Source: Heterobilharzia americana (lineage: Eukaryota > Platyhelminthes > Trematoda > Strigeidida > Schistosomatidae). From it: a stretch of DNA of 64,000 nucleotides. Below, in pieces: positions 10,900-21,720 of the stretch. Numbering within the stretch: the stretch's first letter is position 1; each line of letters begins with the position of its first letter. Under the pieces are notes generated by a model that was not told the origin of the DNA, made no database searches, and saw only the letters and a program-made list of their open reading frames with translations. A program made the translations under genes and the position numbers. The stretch spans positions 145,491,787-145,555,786 of the forward strand of contig OX104127.1 of the NCBI GenBank assembly GCA_944470555.2, written 5' to 3'.

Positions 10900-11275
10900 T
10901 GGGTCGTGGCTAGCAGTGGAATCCAGGATGCGCATCTCGTCCTGTTTGGGACTCGTCAGTTGGATGTACCTGCTTCCCAATGGGTGATGCTGTTCCCACC
11001 TGGATTCGGACTTGGAGTGATCGCTTTAAACGCGAGAGCATTATCTACTACACCACCGAGCCACGATAGACACTTCACGTGCGACGGGTATAGTTTTTTT
11101 AGTCTAATTCCTTTTATATTATACCTTCGTTGATTGGACCGAATTGATCGATCTCTATTGGCATATGGGATCCTGTATGGATGCCTCGATATTGCCAGTG
11201 TTCTAATTATATTATTGATGCATAGTGGCTAGCAGTGGAATCCAGGATGCGTATTTCGTCGACGGTATGATATAA
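10900..11275 (-). mobile_element. S1 hammerhead repeat, tandem dimer
   Basis: Reading the minus strand, a partial unit comes first (3' half of a hammerhead with GACGAAA at about 11225-11268, then the S1 tail to about 11105). A second unit follows directly: head with A box near GGCTCGGTGGTGTAGTAG, B box AAGTCCGAATCC, and a hammerhead at about 10908-10975. The same positions in the two units are 319 nt apart, close to the known Sm-alpha unit length. The downstream hammerhead has GAGA in place of GAAA and is probably inactive. The upstream one is cut off in stem II. Confidence 0.82.
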
Positions 11276-12529
11276 AAACAGTCATACTTATTAAGAATTA
11301 AAATTTAAGTAAAGTGTGTTTTCTAATCAACATTTCGGTTTCCAGTACTTTTGAAGACAGAAGCGAAGTTTTCAACTAATTAAAAGATCTGAAGCGAATA
11401 TGCTCACTTTATTGTCTTAAATATTATAAGTAAATAGAAACCACTTTTCAACTGGGTTTAAGAACCACTGTGCATCTGGATACAATTTAGAGCTGATATG
11501 CTTAGTGAGACATTAATTCCCAAACTACGCAGATCAATTGAAATAATTTTTAATTTTGATAAATTACAAATTAAGTTTTGCGCATGCCTAATGGTGATAC
11601 CAAGACGGAAAGATGAATTGGTTAAACTGGTCACTTCCTGATGTGTTTGATCGATTCAGCTGCTGTAGCTTCTCTATGAATTCAGTTTTCCATGCTTTCA
11701 AACACCTTCCAGCGGGCTTAACCAGCTCTATATACGCATACATGATTGAAGTGAACGATAAAGTGGATATGAATAAGTCATTTTGCATTCTGTACTGGGT
11801 TCCCATCAACTTACCAAAAGGTGCCTGATTGCAAATCCTTCAGAATGCAGAAGCAGTGTCACTTAGGATCAAAATTCCGAGTTAGGTGTTCAATAAAAAA
11901 AATGTTGCCGCTACAACTACCGTAGCCCAATTTCCTCAGTATCCTACCCCAAGTAATCTAGTTTTTTTAATTCCATACTGTAGATACCACTTCATACCTA
12001 TGATGTGAAATAGTTTTAACACATTAGCTCAACCTGTTTTGTCCCTCACCATGAATAACATTCTATCAAGCCATTATATCTTAAATTACCTTCTTTCCAA
12101 CTCTCATAAACACCCTCTTATTGTTTTATAAAAGTATCAGCTAACAGCACTACCTACGCTTTATTATCCTTCAGATGACCAATTGAATTCGAGTAAAAAT
12201 TTATTCTACCATTAAAGTTCACACATGACTTTTCTGAATTGACTTCGTCTGTATAATGTTATTAACAAACTGATGAGTGAAATCTGAATTTTGCTGGTGC
12301 ATAACTCCTTAATATGTATATGATAACTGTAGGACCTGAAGAAGTTATCGAAAAGAATATTCTTTGTCCACCCAAATGGTTTCTGACGTTGATACATCAC
12401 GCAACTTCTGAATCGCTTACGACTTGCAGAATATTGTAGACACGTTAAAGAGAGATCAATATGTGTAGGTGTATCTGGAAAACCGAATGAAATGATGGGA
12501 ACGAGAAAATAAACAAAACTATACAGCAA
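11276..12529. other. AT-rich spacer, no identified gene
   Basis: Open frames at 11588-11828 (both strands) and 12212-12529 (minus, 105 codons) resemble no family I know and lack supporting context. Nothing else was recognised. Confidence 0.4.
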
Positions 12530-14340
12530 ATAACCTCGCCCGATTAACTAGTTCACTAGTTACTAGCTGGTCCTATGCCAGGGTAAAGCGGGGAGGTTGG
12601 ACAAGCGGCTAGCAACCCTACTTCAGAAGACCAGTCCAACCGCTAAACAAACTTCAAAGCACAAACAAAGTATAAAAAAATAAAAACAACCTTATTCCTC
12701 GCTGGAATGGGGGAGACGAAATGGCGGTTGGTGAAAACCTAAGAGAAACCAATTGGTCGATGTGTCACCTCTACCTCGATAAAGGCGAAAGTAAACATGG
12801 GGACATAGAAAGTTCGCACCATGTATGAACCTAGCAAGGCTACCCAGATTGTCAAAGAGCTTACGAGGTATAGGATAGAAGTGTTAGGAATCTGCAGAAG
12901 GAATGGAAGTGGACTCTTCCAACTGTCAACTGGAGAGTCAATAATCTACTGCAATATTGCCACCCAGAAGACAACAACACCCTACTTCAAATTCATCAAC
13001 TTTAAAAAGACCTGCAACAGCGTCGACCGAGAAGTAATTTGGCAGCTGCTTCAACACTACGATTTCAGGGCTACAAACCTTCATTAACTTCATTCAACAG
13101 TAGCTGTATGGTGATGATGATGCTAGATGATAAGTGATTCACAATGGACACGACACCTCAGTGATGTCTTAAGAGTGAAGATAGATTGACAGGTAACACA
13201 AAGTTACCGCCTACTATCATGGATCTTCTTCCTGATTGTGGTCGACTGGATCATGCAGCAAACCGCGAGGAGAGGGAAGATGGCAATACGCTGTTTGACC
13301 AATGAAAAGACCCCAGAAGAAGATTTGGATCTCACCGATGATGATGATTTATGTCTAATGTCTTGTTGTACAAACTCGGAGTGTCTACAAGCAAAAAGCA
13401 ACAAGTTGACAGAAGAGATAGGGCTGCGAAAACGGTACTTCAGGTGAATGTAGAGAAGACAGAGGTGATGAAGATACACAACCAACAACTGCATCAACAA
13501 CAAACACCAATCACCATGATCGGGAGAAACCTGAAGGAAGTTGTCTCGTTCACCTACCCACCTACCTAGGCAAGGCAGCATCATTTCAACTACAAGCAGC
13601 ACAGACACAGATGAGGAGGTCAAAGCTAGCCAGGATTGCAAAGACAGCAAGACACGCATTCCTGCATTCATCTAAAATCAGTGTGGAGATCTACTGCACT
13701 GCACTGCACTGCACTCTACTCCACTCCACTCCACTCAGCATAAAGTGTGAACAACATCCAGATTTTCAACACCAATCCAGTCAAGTCAGTGCTTGTGTAT
13801 GCTTCATTCAGAGAGTTGGCGCGTCACGAACAGCATTTCCAACAAACTACAGATATATGTGAACAACTGTTGCCTACACTGGAGTGAAACTGAAGATGAG
13901 ATCAGATGGCCAGAATAGTAAGAATGAGCAACAAGGAACTCACTCTGACTGGCAACGAGCCGATCAATGAGCCGACCAATGTGGCAAGAAGCTATCACCC
14001 AACAAATATGCAGAAGTGAAGAAGTGGAGATCGACTGGATTGTATTCTGTTGTATTGTGTTGTATTGTATTGTGCATACAGTGAGAAGACGGACTGTGGA
14101 CATCAGGTGCCATGTGATGCTGTCGAGTGGAATCGAGAGGTGACAGGATGAGTTTGGCGTCCGTGTTGAGGGTGATATGGAGGAGATTGTGTGAGGAAGA
14201 AATGAGATGTTGTGGGCAGTCGTGAAGCGAGGTAAACAGAGAAGATTGGAGAGGGTGTTGTGGGATGTATGTATGTATGTGTGTGTGTGTGTGTGAATCC
14301 TTATGTTTCACTGGGATCCCACGGGAAAAATAACAATTTT
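12530..14340 (+). mobile_element. RTE-A copy 5, internally deleted with both ends present
   Basis: The 5' end (TAACCTCGCC.. at 12529) and 5' UTR align with 40371 onward, and the ORF start continues to about 12990. A deletion of about 1.64 kb then joins the position equivalent to 40818 to that of 42458, removing most of the APE endonuclease and the N-terminal RT. The frame resumes near FIDFEKAFDS (here altered) and runs through the C-terminal region to CACGGGAAA at about 14330. Frameshifts are frequent. Its 3' 640 bp (13590-14230) is almost identical to copy 1 (361-1000). It looks like a non-autonomous derivative. Confidence 0.92.
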
Positions 14341-14619
14341 AATGATAATAATATGTGATTTACCAGTGTGAACTGGATCGCTAGTTTTAAATAGCTGTAT
14401 GATTGGTTTTCTGTTCCATTTATGACGCATACCTTCTACTTCTTCCAATTTATTATTCACATCCATCTAAAATATGAAACATTTGGTTAACTTAACTTCA
14501 TATACGTTGCTTACTGTTTCTGAAATCTGTCTTGAAGCAATCAACCTTTTTCAGTTTGTATTCAGTAATTTTACTACAAAGCCATAGGTTCAGAATAAAC
14601 GTTAATTGACAATATAGAT

Positions 14620-14860
14620 GTCTAAGTGATGGTGACTAAAAGTGGAATCCAAGGTGCGCGTTTTGTCCTCTTTAGGGCTCGTCAGCTTGATATACCTGCC
14701 TCTCAGTGAATGATGTTGTTTCCACGATGAATCCAACTCTAGATCGATCATTTCAAATGCCAGACGTTTGTCCACTAGGTCACCCAGTTTTGATGGTCAC
14801 TTCTTGTGCTATGGATATAGTTTTAATGTTTTTACTTGTATTATCCCACTGCTGATTGGT
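14620..14860 (-). mobile_element. S1 hammerhead repeat
   Basis: The minus strand has a tRNA-like head (14760-14830) and a hammerhead at about 14630-14700. CUGACGAG is intact, but the GAAA box reads AAAA (G12 lost), so activity is not expected. The stem II loop is CUAAAGA. Confidence 0.78.
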
Positions 14861-14904
14861 ACTAGTAACAACGTTCTCACAAAAGGAATTCAACGAAAGT
14901 AGAT

Positions 14905-15205
14905 TTTCATTTGACTATCTGAGATAGCCATAGTTTGCCAGACTAGTATTTCATGCTGCCTAAGGACTGAGAGTCAAATGATAATTTACACAGTAGTAGA
15001 ATTACAACCAGCAACTCATAGTTTTCCCACCCAATGCTCTATCAACTCACCTACCAGGTCCAACTGTTGACCAGATTTTTATTTTATTTCAATCACCGAG
15101 TGTTCTACTCGACCACCATGTGAAATCGTGACGCATTACTACTGCATGATCATATTCACACTTGCTGCTTAGTGATGACTTTTCATCTCAATCAAAATCT
15201 AACTA
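14905..15205 (-). mobile_element. S4 tRNA-like repeat, minus strand
   Basis: On the minus strand the repeat has an internal tRNA-like head (AGGTGAGTTGATAGAGCAT, A-box type, about 15030-15055). It is near-identical to the reverse complement of 20857-21165, including ends matching GCAGCATGAAATACTAGTCT. I found no hammerhead core. Confidence 0.75.
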
Positions 15206-15221
15206 AATCAATAGTCGGGTC

Positions 15222-15345
15222 TCGTAGCTTAGTTGGTACAGCATCGGACCAGAAATTCGGTAGTCGCTGGTTTGAATCAAGCAGTTGTCTAAATTTTCAT
15301 TTCACCTTCAGTCATCATCCAGTATGAGAGTAGATTTATTTCCTT
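15222..15345 (+). mobile_element. S4 tRNA-like repeat, plus strand
   Basis: The head TCGTAGCTTAGTTGGTACAG (A box) and GCTGGTTTGAATCAAG (B box) is followed by the S4 3' part TTTCATTTCACCTTCAGTCA and CATCCAGTATGAG. It lacks paired acceptor arms, so it is a tRNA-derived repeat and not a tRNA gene. Confidence 0.7.
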
Positions 15346-16099
15346 AGTTATTTGAAAAAATCCTCTCCTAGTAGTTTCTTGAAATGTGGTTCACAAAGTG
15401 CTATCACACAACTTCTTAAGCTTTCGACTTCATCATCTATACATATTCGATTCATTGGAAATTAATAACCTTAATCCTAATGTTTATGTTGAAAAAAATT
15501 GTTTGCATTCATTAAACTTACCATGACCAAAAGGGGGGATTTTCTTCTTTCTTTAGAAACTAACTTTTCTACTTAATATTTGTTCTTATTGCTTAACAAT
15601 AGACTATTATTTGTTTTCAATGTTTTTAATTACGACTTTGCATGTTTAGTTAGAGAAATCGTCGAAAAGAAACATATCTTCGCTGTGTTTTATTGCAAAA
15701 TATGATAATAAATAGTCATTAAACGAACTGTAACTTCCAAATATCTGATACATTCAATATTTGAAGAATGAAATCCTATAATCAAAGTCTTAAAAGGAAA
15801 TTAATGTCATGTGATAGTCTTTAACCAATAATCAGCTTCTTGATAAACTTAAATAACATTATATATCGTATAAGGAGTTATCATTTTTCGATAAACAAGT
15901 TATATATCGAGATTATATTCATCACTGACACTAAAATGGTTATTTTATAATTAGAGCAACAAATTATCATGTACACAAGATAACGACAAAATCTGAAAAG
16001 AAATGCATTTCCAACTGGAGATAATATCAGAAAATTTCTAAAGTATCTACCAAGCTTTTTATCTTTGCAATTTAATTCACTTATGAATTAGAAAATTAT
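15346..16099. other. AT-rich spacer, nothing recognised
   Basis: There is no coding or repeat signal here beyond low-complexity AT. Confidence 0.5.
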
Positions 16100-16104
16100 T
16101 ATTA

Positions 16105-16590
16105 TTCATTATTTTCCCTTGGGTTCCTAGCGAAACATACGGCTTCAGTAGCACGCCTCAATTCCACTCTCTTCTCCGCAGTCATTTCAATCTGGCGCCA
16201 TGACTACCCACAACCTCTCGTTTCTTCCTCACACAATCTCCTCCATATCACCCTCAACACGGACGCCAAACTCATCCTGTCACCTCTCGATTCCACTCGA
16301 CAGCATCACATGGCACCTGATGTCCACAGTCCGTCTTCTCACTGTATGCACAATACAATACAACACAATACAACAGAATACAATCCATCTCCACTTCTTC
16401 ACTTCTGCATATTTGTTGGGTGATAGCTTCTTGCCACATTGGTCGGCTCATTGATCGGCTCGTTGCCAGTCAGAGTGAGTTCCTTGTTGCTCATTCTTAT
16501 TATTCTGACCATCTGATCGTATCTTCAGTATCGAGTGAGCGTAGGTGTCAGCTGTTGATAAATTTCTGTAATTTGTTGGCGAATTACCTA
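16105..16590 (-). mobile_element. RTE-A copy 6, short 5'-truncated
   Basis: Only the last 480 bp of the element is present (minus strand, ending CCCAAGGGAAA at 16114). It is closest to copies 4 and 5, with shared ATTCTGTTGTATTGTGTTG-type pentanucleotide sequence around 16350-16385. No ORF survives. Confidence 0.88.
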
Positions 16591-16639
16591 CATTTGATTG
16601 TAAAATCATTAAGAGAGAAGATGGAAGCTTAGATATCAG

Positions 16640-17330
16640 GGTTCAATACACATTTGAATGAATACTTGGATTTCATACCGTCTCATCCTATATCTATCAA
16701 GACAGGTCTGATAATATGCTTCAGTAATCAGACTAGGAGTTCGACTAGTAAGTCAGAAAACCTGAATGAAAAATCAAAGCACACAAAGAAGATACTATGT
16801 CGTAACATCTAGCCTTTGGAATTGAATAAGAGTTTATAAAGACTGATTGTGACATACCTAAGAGAGAGTTCAAATACACTGTAATCCTGACTTATAAAGA
16901 AAGTGTATCAGAAATTTTGCATAGAATTTTTAACAGTGATGTGATTAGGGTAATATATAAACCCACAAACTCGATAAGAGGGAAACTTTGTAGGCAAAAT
17001 TACCTGGTAGTGGCAATTAGAAAAAAGTAATCTAATCAGTCAGTTACCACGTAATGATTGTGAGGTCAGGTATATAGGTCGAAGCAGCCAATCCGGGTCA
17101 ATCAGAATATCAGAGCACAAAAATATAGCGAGATATACAATGGTAGAACGTACTAAAATAATTAATTCGGAAAAGAAAACTAGGCTATCACTCTGCATGC
17201 ACTGATGTATAGTCACACCATACAGTGGGATAAGGTAACAGTTCTAGAATCCAATAAAGCTAAGTGGAGAGAGAGATTGATTACAGAATCTTTTTTTCAT
17301 TGGATTAACACTTAACACATGTAACAGGAA
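16640..17330 (+). pseudogene. Penelope-like element: RT end plus GIY-YIG endonuclease remnant (PLE-3)
   Basis: Three PLE blocks appear in order, in shifting frames. At about 16650-16790: NEYLDFIPSHPISIKTGLII, the block after the RT palm that typically reads YL.F.S.HP...K.GV. At about 16955-17030: YKPTNSIREKLCRQNYL. At about 17065-17150: CEVRYIGRSSQSGSIRISEH, a GIY-YIG core keeping Tyr-Ile-Gly, the Arg of GR and the EH pair. Stops and frameshifts separate the blocks. This is the most complete PLE relic in the window. Confidence 0.65.
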
Positions 17331-17929
17331 TGTAGCATCATATGTTGAGTATATCCGCAAACGCTGACTACCTTTATGATAAAAGAATGAAGAACTGTTG
17401 GAATATATAAAGGGAATTTGAAAATCGTATGATTACTTCGATATCAATATGAGTAATATATTCTGCTCGAAACATCATCCAGTTAATTATACTGCATCAC
17501 TATGTGTTATACCAAATAAACAACTTAATAAGAAATTATACTCTACTACGGTTCCGAAGTTTATCTCTTCCTACCTTTCAGGAAAGTGTATTGTTCATGC
17601 ATTTCAAACTTTAACACCTCTCCATGGAAGAGAGATTAATAAAAACATGTGAAGATCTGTATAAATGACGTTCTTTTCTGATAAGCTGCAAACCATTTTC
17701 TCCTAAGCTGTACCAGTTTACGCGATTTGTTACATACTCTGTTGCTTTAGTTGAGAAATAATGCTATTGCTTTTATGTATTATTAGAACACAAGCATGGT
17801 AAAGTGAGGGAACCAAAAATGAGCCACATAAAACAGTATGATAACACTGAGGAAATAAACAATAGGAAATGGAAGAATAAAAATAGCATGATTAGAAAGG
17901 CAGTTCAGTTAGACACATTTGAAACGAAA
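17331..17929. other. AT-rich spacer, nothing firm
   Basis: A 67-codon frame at 17449-17652 has no recognisable family. It may be PLE 3' flank. Confidence 0.4.
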
Positions 17930-18690
17930 CATTCATTATTTTTCAGTAGCAGAAGATAGAAGGAAGCTACAGCATGACTGCCAGTGGTTTCGATTCTGAG
18001 CCATATCTAATAACGTCTCAAGCCGTTTAGTTGCAAGATCTCCAGGTCCTCATCCAGAGAGTCGTTATGCACCAACATATGCTTATCCGATACAACTATC
18101 TCTCATCCCACAGCACCACGTCATTCTCTGACCACCCCCGCGGCTTCTTCCATCGAGTACCAGGGTTAGCAAACAATGAACGGTGGGGAAGCCGTTGGGA
18201 AGACACGCGTAACACATGTCCAAGCCACTAAGGCCAGAGTTTCCAGGTGGCATCACTTAATGAATGACGATTCCCATCACGCTAAAACACGCACTGTAGC
18301 ACCTCAGGATTAATTAGATTGTGTTGTCACCGGATGCGAGCAATCCTATTGAGAGAACGGTGATCGAACACACAAAGCCGTCGCATATCTTCAACTCTAA
18401 GAGGTCAAGTTTCACAGGAGTAGAGCAGAAATGCTCGCACCGAAGCGTTATAAACCCGATCTTTTACGGTCAAGCTAACGTCGTGACGGTGCCAAAGGTA
18501 GCAAAGATTGACGCATGACACTCTGGCTTTCTTTATACGGTTGGAAATCTCATCACTCACACCTCCACCAGCACTCATACAACTTTCCAGATACTTGAAC
18601 TTTTCGACTACTTCCAACGGCTCACCATAAAGCGTGAATGCATGCACAGGTTCCGATTGATCTTGCAAAAGTACTTTGGACTTCCGTACT
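17930..18690 (-). pseudogene. RTE-type reverse transcriptase C-terminal remnant (family RTE-B)
   Basis: The minus strand from about 18668 reads QDQSEPVHAFTLYGEPLEVV, then EKFKYLESCMSAGGGVSDEI and RVYNASVRAFLLYSCET. After frame breaks come RLRWLGHVLRVSSQRLPHRS and, near 17940-18000, LLDMAQNRNHWQSCCSFLL before a stop at about 17938. These are the thumb, the LGH linker and the C-terminal block of a second schistosome RTE-like reverse transcriptase, distinct from RTE-A. The catalytic FADD region and the endonuclease are missing. Confidence 0.75.
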
Positions 18691-18935
18691 TCAAAGCTTA
18701 TAGAAAAGTAATAAAGCAGTCACAAGTAAACTTCGTTACATATGTCAATAAAATTTTCATTTTATAAGGTATATTTTTAAAGTTGACTTTTTTTCTACTT
18801 TACTCTGGCAAGATTATGTTCCCCAAACAGTTTATATACTATTCAATTTTGAGGGAGTTGTGGAGATTTGGAAATATTTCAAGTTGTTATTCATCGAAGA
18901 CTGGCATCAGTTGGAGGAACAAAGGGAACCTGGGA

Positions 18936-18984
18936 GCACTGGACAGCTGTTTCGTCCGACTAGTATGGGACTCCTCAACAGTGC
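18936..18984 (-). ncRNA. Hammerhead ribozyme (S2), one core change
   Basis: Minus strand: stem I is GCACUG with CAGUGC (six pairs). Stem II is GUCC/GGAC with the longer loop CAUACUAGUC. Then come GAAA, the self-complementary CAGCUG stem III and the GUC|C cleavage site (between 18942 and 18941). The box reads UUGAGGAG, so C3 is changed to U, which should weaken the C3-G8 pair. Confidence 0.75.
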
Positions 18985-19328
18985 ACACCCACGACCCCAC
19001 CAGCAGGGATCGAACCCGCGACCTTCAGGTTCCGCAACCAGCGCGTTACCATTGAGCCACTTGGTCACAATCCAATGCTCCATATTTCCAACTTCTGTTA
19101 GCTGATGCACGATATAGCGCAAACTGCCACCCAATGTAATCGTTGAGTATTTGTCCTCACGACCATCAGGCTTTAACTCCACTTCTCATTGGAACTTCGG
19201 GAATACTTCTAGTCACCAATGAGCACCAGTTCAATTAAATTTTGAGGGGGTTGTGGAGATTTGGAAACATTTCAAGTTGTTATTCATCGAAGACTAACAT
19301 CAGTTGGAGGAACAAAGGAAACCTGGGA

Positions 19329-19376
19329 GCACTGGACAGCTGTTTCGTCCTAGTATGGGACTCCTCAGCAGTGTGC
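19329..19376 (-). ncRNA. Hammerhead ribozyme (S2), intact core
   Basis: Minus strand: CUGAGGAG, stem II GUCC-CAUACUA-GGAC, GAAA, six-base palindromic stem III CAGCUG, GUC|C cleavage site (between 19335 and 19334) and a five-pair stem I (CACUG/CAGUG). All conserved catalytic bases (G5, A6, G8, A9, G12, A13, A14) are present. This is the best-preserved hammerhead in the window. Activity is inferred from sequence only. Confidence 0.8.
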
Positions 19377-19431
19377 TGGCAGCGGAACCTGAAGGTCGCG
19401 GGTTCGGTCCCTGCTGGTGGGGTCGTGAGTG

Positions 19432-19480
19432 CGCACTGTTGAGGAGTCCCATACTAGGACGAGACAGCTGTTGAGTGCTC
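19432..19480 (+). ncRNA. Hammerhead ribozyme (S2), degenerate
   Basis: Plus strand: UUGAGGAG and GAGA replace CUGAGGAG and GAAA, and the cleavage triplet is GUU. Stem II is intact. Predicted inactive or weak. Confidence 0.65.
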
Positions 19481-19545
19481 CCAGGTTTCCTTTGTTCCTT
19501 CAACTGATGTCAATCTTCGATGAATAACAACTTTATATACATTCT

Positions 19546-20555
19546 TTTAAATGAAAAATGGTTGGATAAAATTGTAATTTTGAAATTTATACACTTCGGT
19601 GATCTGTTTACTTTATAATTCAATTCTGAATGCTATATGCATAAGATTTGTATTCAATTAACTTTATTTTTCTGAATTTCAGTTTTTATTAAGAATTAAT
19701 TGATTTTTATTACTTTCATTAAAATTAATTTATTTTTAATCACCTCATTTACATTGTCAAGTGAACATTTAACTCTTTCACTTCATATTTATTTAAAGAC
19801 ACTTTTCTTATTGTCTTCTCAACGATTTGTGACAAATTTTATTCAATCTAAATTATCGAGTAACATTTCTGTACATCTGTAATTTGCTTTTACAATAATG
19901 ACCAGATTACAATTTTTTCTTAAGCAATAAAGTACAATATGAGATTAGTGGTGAACGGTATTAAGTGGAATTACATAATGATGTAATAGGAAAAATGTAA
20001 ATTATTCTGATTTCAATAAAACATAATAGGCTTTCTTCATTCTTAATCATCACTGACTAGTCTTAGTAGCATGAAAATGATTATGTATTACAGATCTATT
20101 CTCTACATTTTAGGTATTTGCAATTTATCAAGATTGTATACTTCGACTATGGTTTAGTGTTTACCAGTTGTGATAAATTCTTATTTCTGTTAAAGATTTT
20201 CGAATATGAAATAGATTTGATTACAGTATACCAATACTGACCCAGGATAAGTGCTTATCAATGTAGAAGGATAGTCAGTCTATGATCTACTTTAGTGGTT
20301 CAGTAATGCATAGGTGAACAATATTTTGCTAACTGTACATTAATCTTCCTCATCAGATACTTTAAATGTAAACATAATGATTTGTGAGGAACAAGTTACT
20401 GAGTTTGATATGTTACATAGCTGTTCGGTGGGATTTAAATTCTAGATTTTAAAAGCATTCATTTATCCTGTGATTCAATAGATGTTTCGTCTCATTTTCT
20501 CTACTTTCCACTTAACTAGTTGTGGATATTTCCTCACCTTTTATTACTTGATATG
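19546..20555. other. 1 kb AT-rich spacer, nothing recognised
   Basis: The DNA is T-rich, with several short open frames that look random. No repeat family was seen. Confidence 0.5.
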
Positions 20556-20559
20556 ATTG

Positions 20560-20830
20560 GAGGTGAAATGAAAATTTGAACTGCTGACGGATTTGGACCA
20601 GGGATCACTGGGTTACCTCCCCGGTGCTCTACCAACTGAGCTACAAAGTGAAATAAAAATCTGGTCAGCAGTTGGACATTGTAGCTCAATTGGTAGAGCA
20701 CTAGACAAGTAACTTGGTGGTCGTTGGTTTGAATCCGACCGCAGCCGAAATTTTTATTTCACCTTCAATCATTATCCAGTATGAAATACTAGTCTGCCAA
20801 ACTATAGCTATCTCAGATAGTAAAAATGAT
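20560..20830. mobile_element. S4 tRNA-like repeats, inverted pair
   Basis: At 20601-20645 the minus strand reads GTAGCTCAGTTGGTAGAGCA (A box). At 20684-20746 the plus strand reads TGTAGCTCAATTGGTAGAGC with B box GTTGGTTTGAATCCGAC. The plus unit continues to ..ATTTCACCTTCAATCA and the ACTAGTCTG..AAACTATAG end. The heads point away from each other. No acceptor-stem pairing supports a functional tRNA. Confidence 0.72.
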
Positions 20831-20856
20831 AATCAATATGATACTCCCTATCTCTG

Positions 20857-21165
20857 AATCAGTTAGATTTTGATTGGGATGAAAAGTCATCACTAAGCAG
20901 CAAGTGTGAATATGATCATACAGTAGTTATGAGTCACGATTTCACATGGTGGTCGAGTAGAACACTTGGTGATTGAAGTAAAATAAAAATCTGGTCAACA
21001 GTTGGACCTGGTAGGTGAGTTGGTAGAGCATCGGGTGGGAAAACTATGAGTTGCTGGTTGTAATTCTACTACTGTGTAAATTATCATTTGACTCTCAGTC
21101 CTTAGGCAGCATGAAATACTAGTCTGGCAAACTATGGCTATCTCAGATAGTCAAATGATAATTAT
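20857..21165 (+). mobile_element. S4 tRNA-like repeat, plus strand
   Basis: It is near-identical to the reverse complement of 14905-15205 over about 280 bp. The tRNA-like head is at about 21008-21075 (GGTAGGTGAGTTGGTAGAGC). It ends with the GGCAGCATGAAATACTAGTC and TCAGATAGTCAAATG blocks common to S4 copies. Confidence 0.75.
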
Positions 21166-21284
21166 TGATATATGTTAGACCAGTATGTCTGTTACAAGTG
21201 AATACAAAATATTAGCATTTAGATTGCTACTGTGGACTTTCATAAAATGAGCTGCATGATGCAATCGTTTACTTCACAGTAACA

Positions 21285-21720
21285 TGAAAAGATAAAATGG
21301 GCAGAAAAAGGCAGATATTAAGACATACGCAAGTATATGGGAAGAGAGGGGAATTGAAGAAGCATCTAATCGCTAGAAGACATGAAAGAGTGAATACATT
21401 TGCTCCATTGTGACCGATTATCAGTCATACCAACTACTGATTCCTATCATCTCGAGGCCCCAACCAGGTAGTTTCCACCTTTCTACATGGATCAGACTAA
21501 CAGTCGGGGTTTTCATCCAATGACATTATGCCTTTATTCGATCACTCTAAACTACTCTTCAACTTAATCCAATATATTGTCATCTCTTCCCAAGAACCTT
21601 TGACCTCACCACGACATTGATAACATAATGATTCCATCATGCGGGAGCAGTGTTGTGAGGACACCAATGGTCCAAAACACACAGTCTCTTTATATCTACT
21701 TTCCACGGTCAGCTGTCACG
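21285..21720 (-). mobile_element. Family C non-LTR C-terminal remnant, copy 3
   Basis: This is the clearest family C 3' end. The minus strand reads MTDNRSQWSKCIHSFMSSSD near 21395-21450, which resembles the terminal (A/S)DNR..W...CIHSF block of CR1/RTE-like ORFs. Upstream (21450-21720) the peptide is broken by stops. Confidence 0.55.

Larger units (their letters stand above)
18840..19545. mobile_element. S2 hammerhead repeat cluster: tandem minus units plus inverted plus unit
   Basis: From 19376 down to 18840 the minus strand holds a tandem S2 dimer: a hammerhead, unit 3' part, unit 5' part, tRNA head, a second hammerhead and a 3' part. At about 19376 the orientation flips. The plus strand then has an S2 B box (GCGGGTTCGGTCCCTGC) and a third hammerhead, followed by the S2 3' part ending near ATGAATAACAAC. 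Three ribozyme copies therefore lie within 550 bp on both strands. Confidence 0.85.

Noticed and set aside
12212..12529. 105-codon minus-strand frame
   Set aside because: There is no family resemblance, splice context or repeat support, and it abuts the 5' end of RTE-A copy 5. Most likely chance.
20684..20746. tRNA gene candidates in S4 and in the S1, S2 and S3 heads
   Set aside because: A and B boxes are present, but acceptor-stem complementarity and a normal anticodon arm are not visible, and each sits in a multi-copy repeat. They are tRNA-derived SINE heads.
14905..21165. LTR retrotransposon interpretation of the inverted S4 copies
   Set aside because: LTRs are direct repeats bounded by TG..CA with a primer-binding site. 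These are inverted and tRNA-headed, and no gag-pol lies between them.
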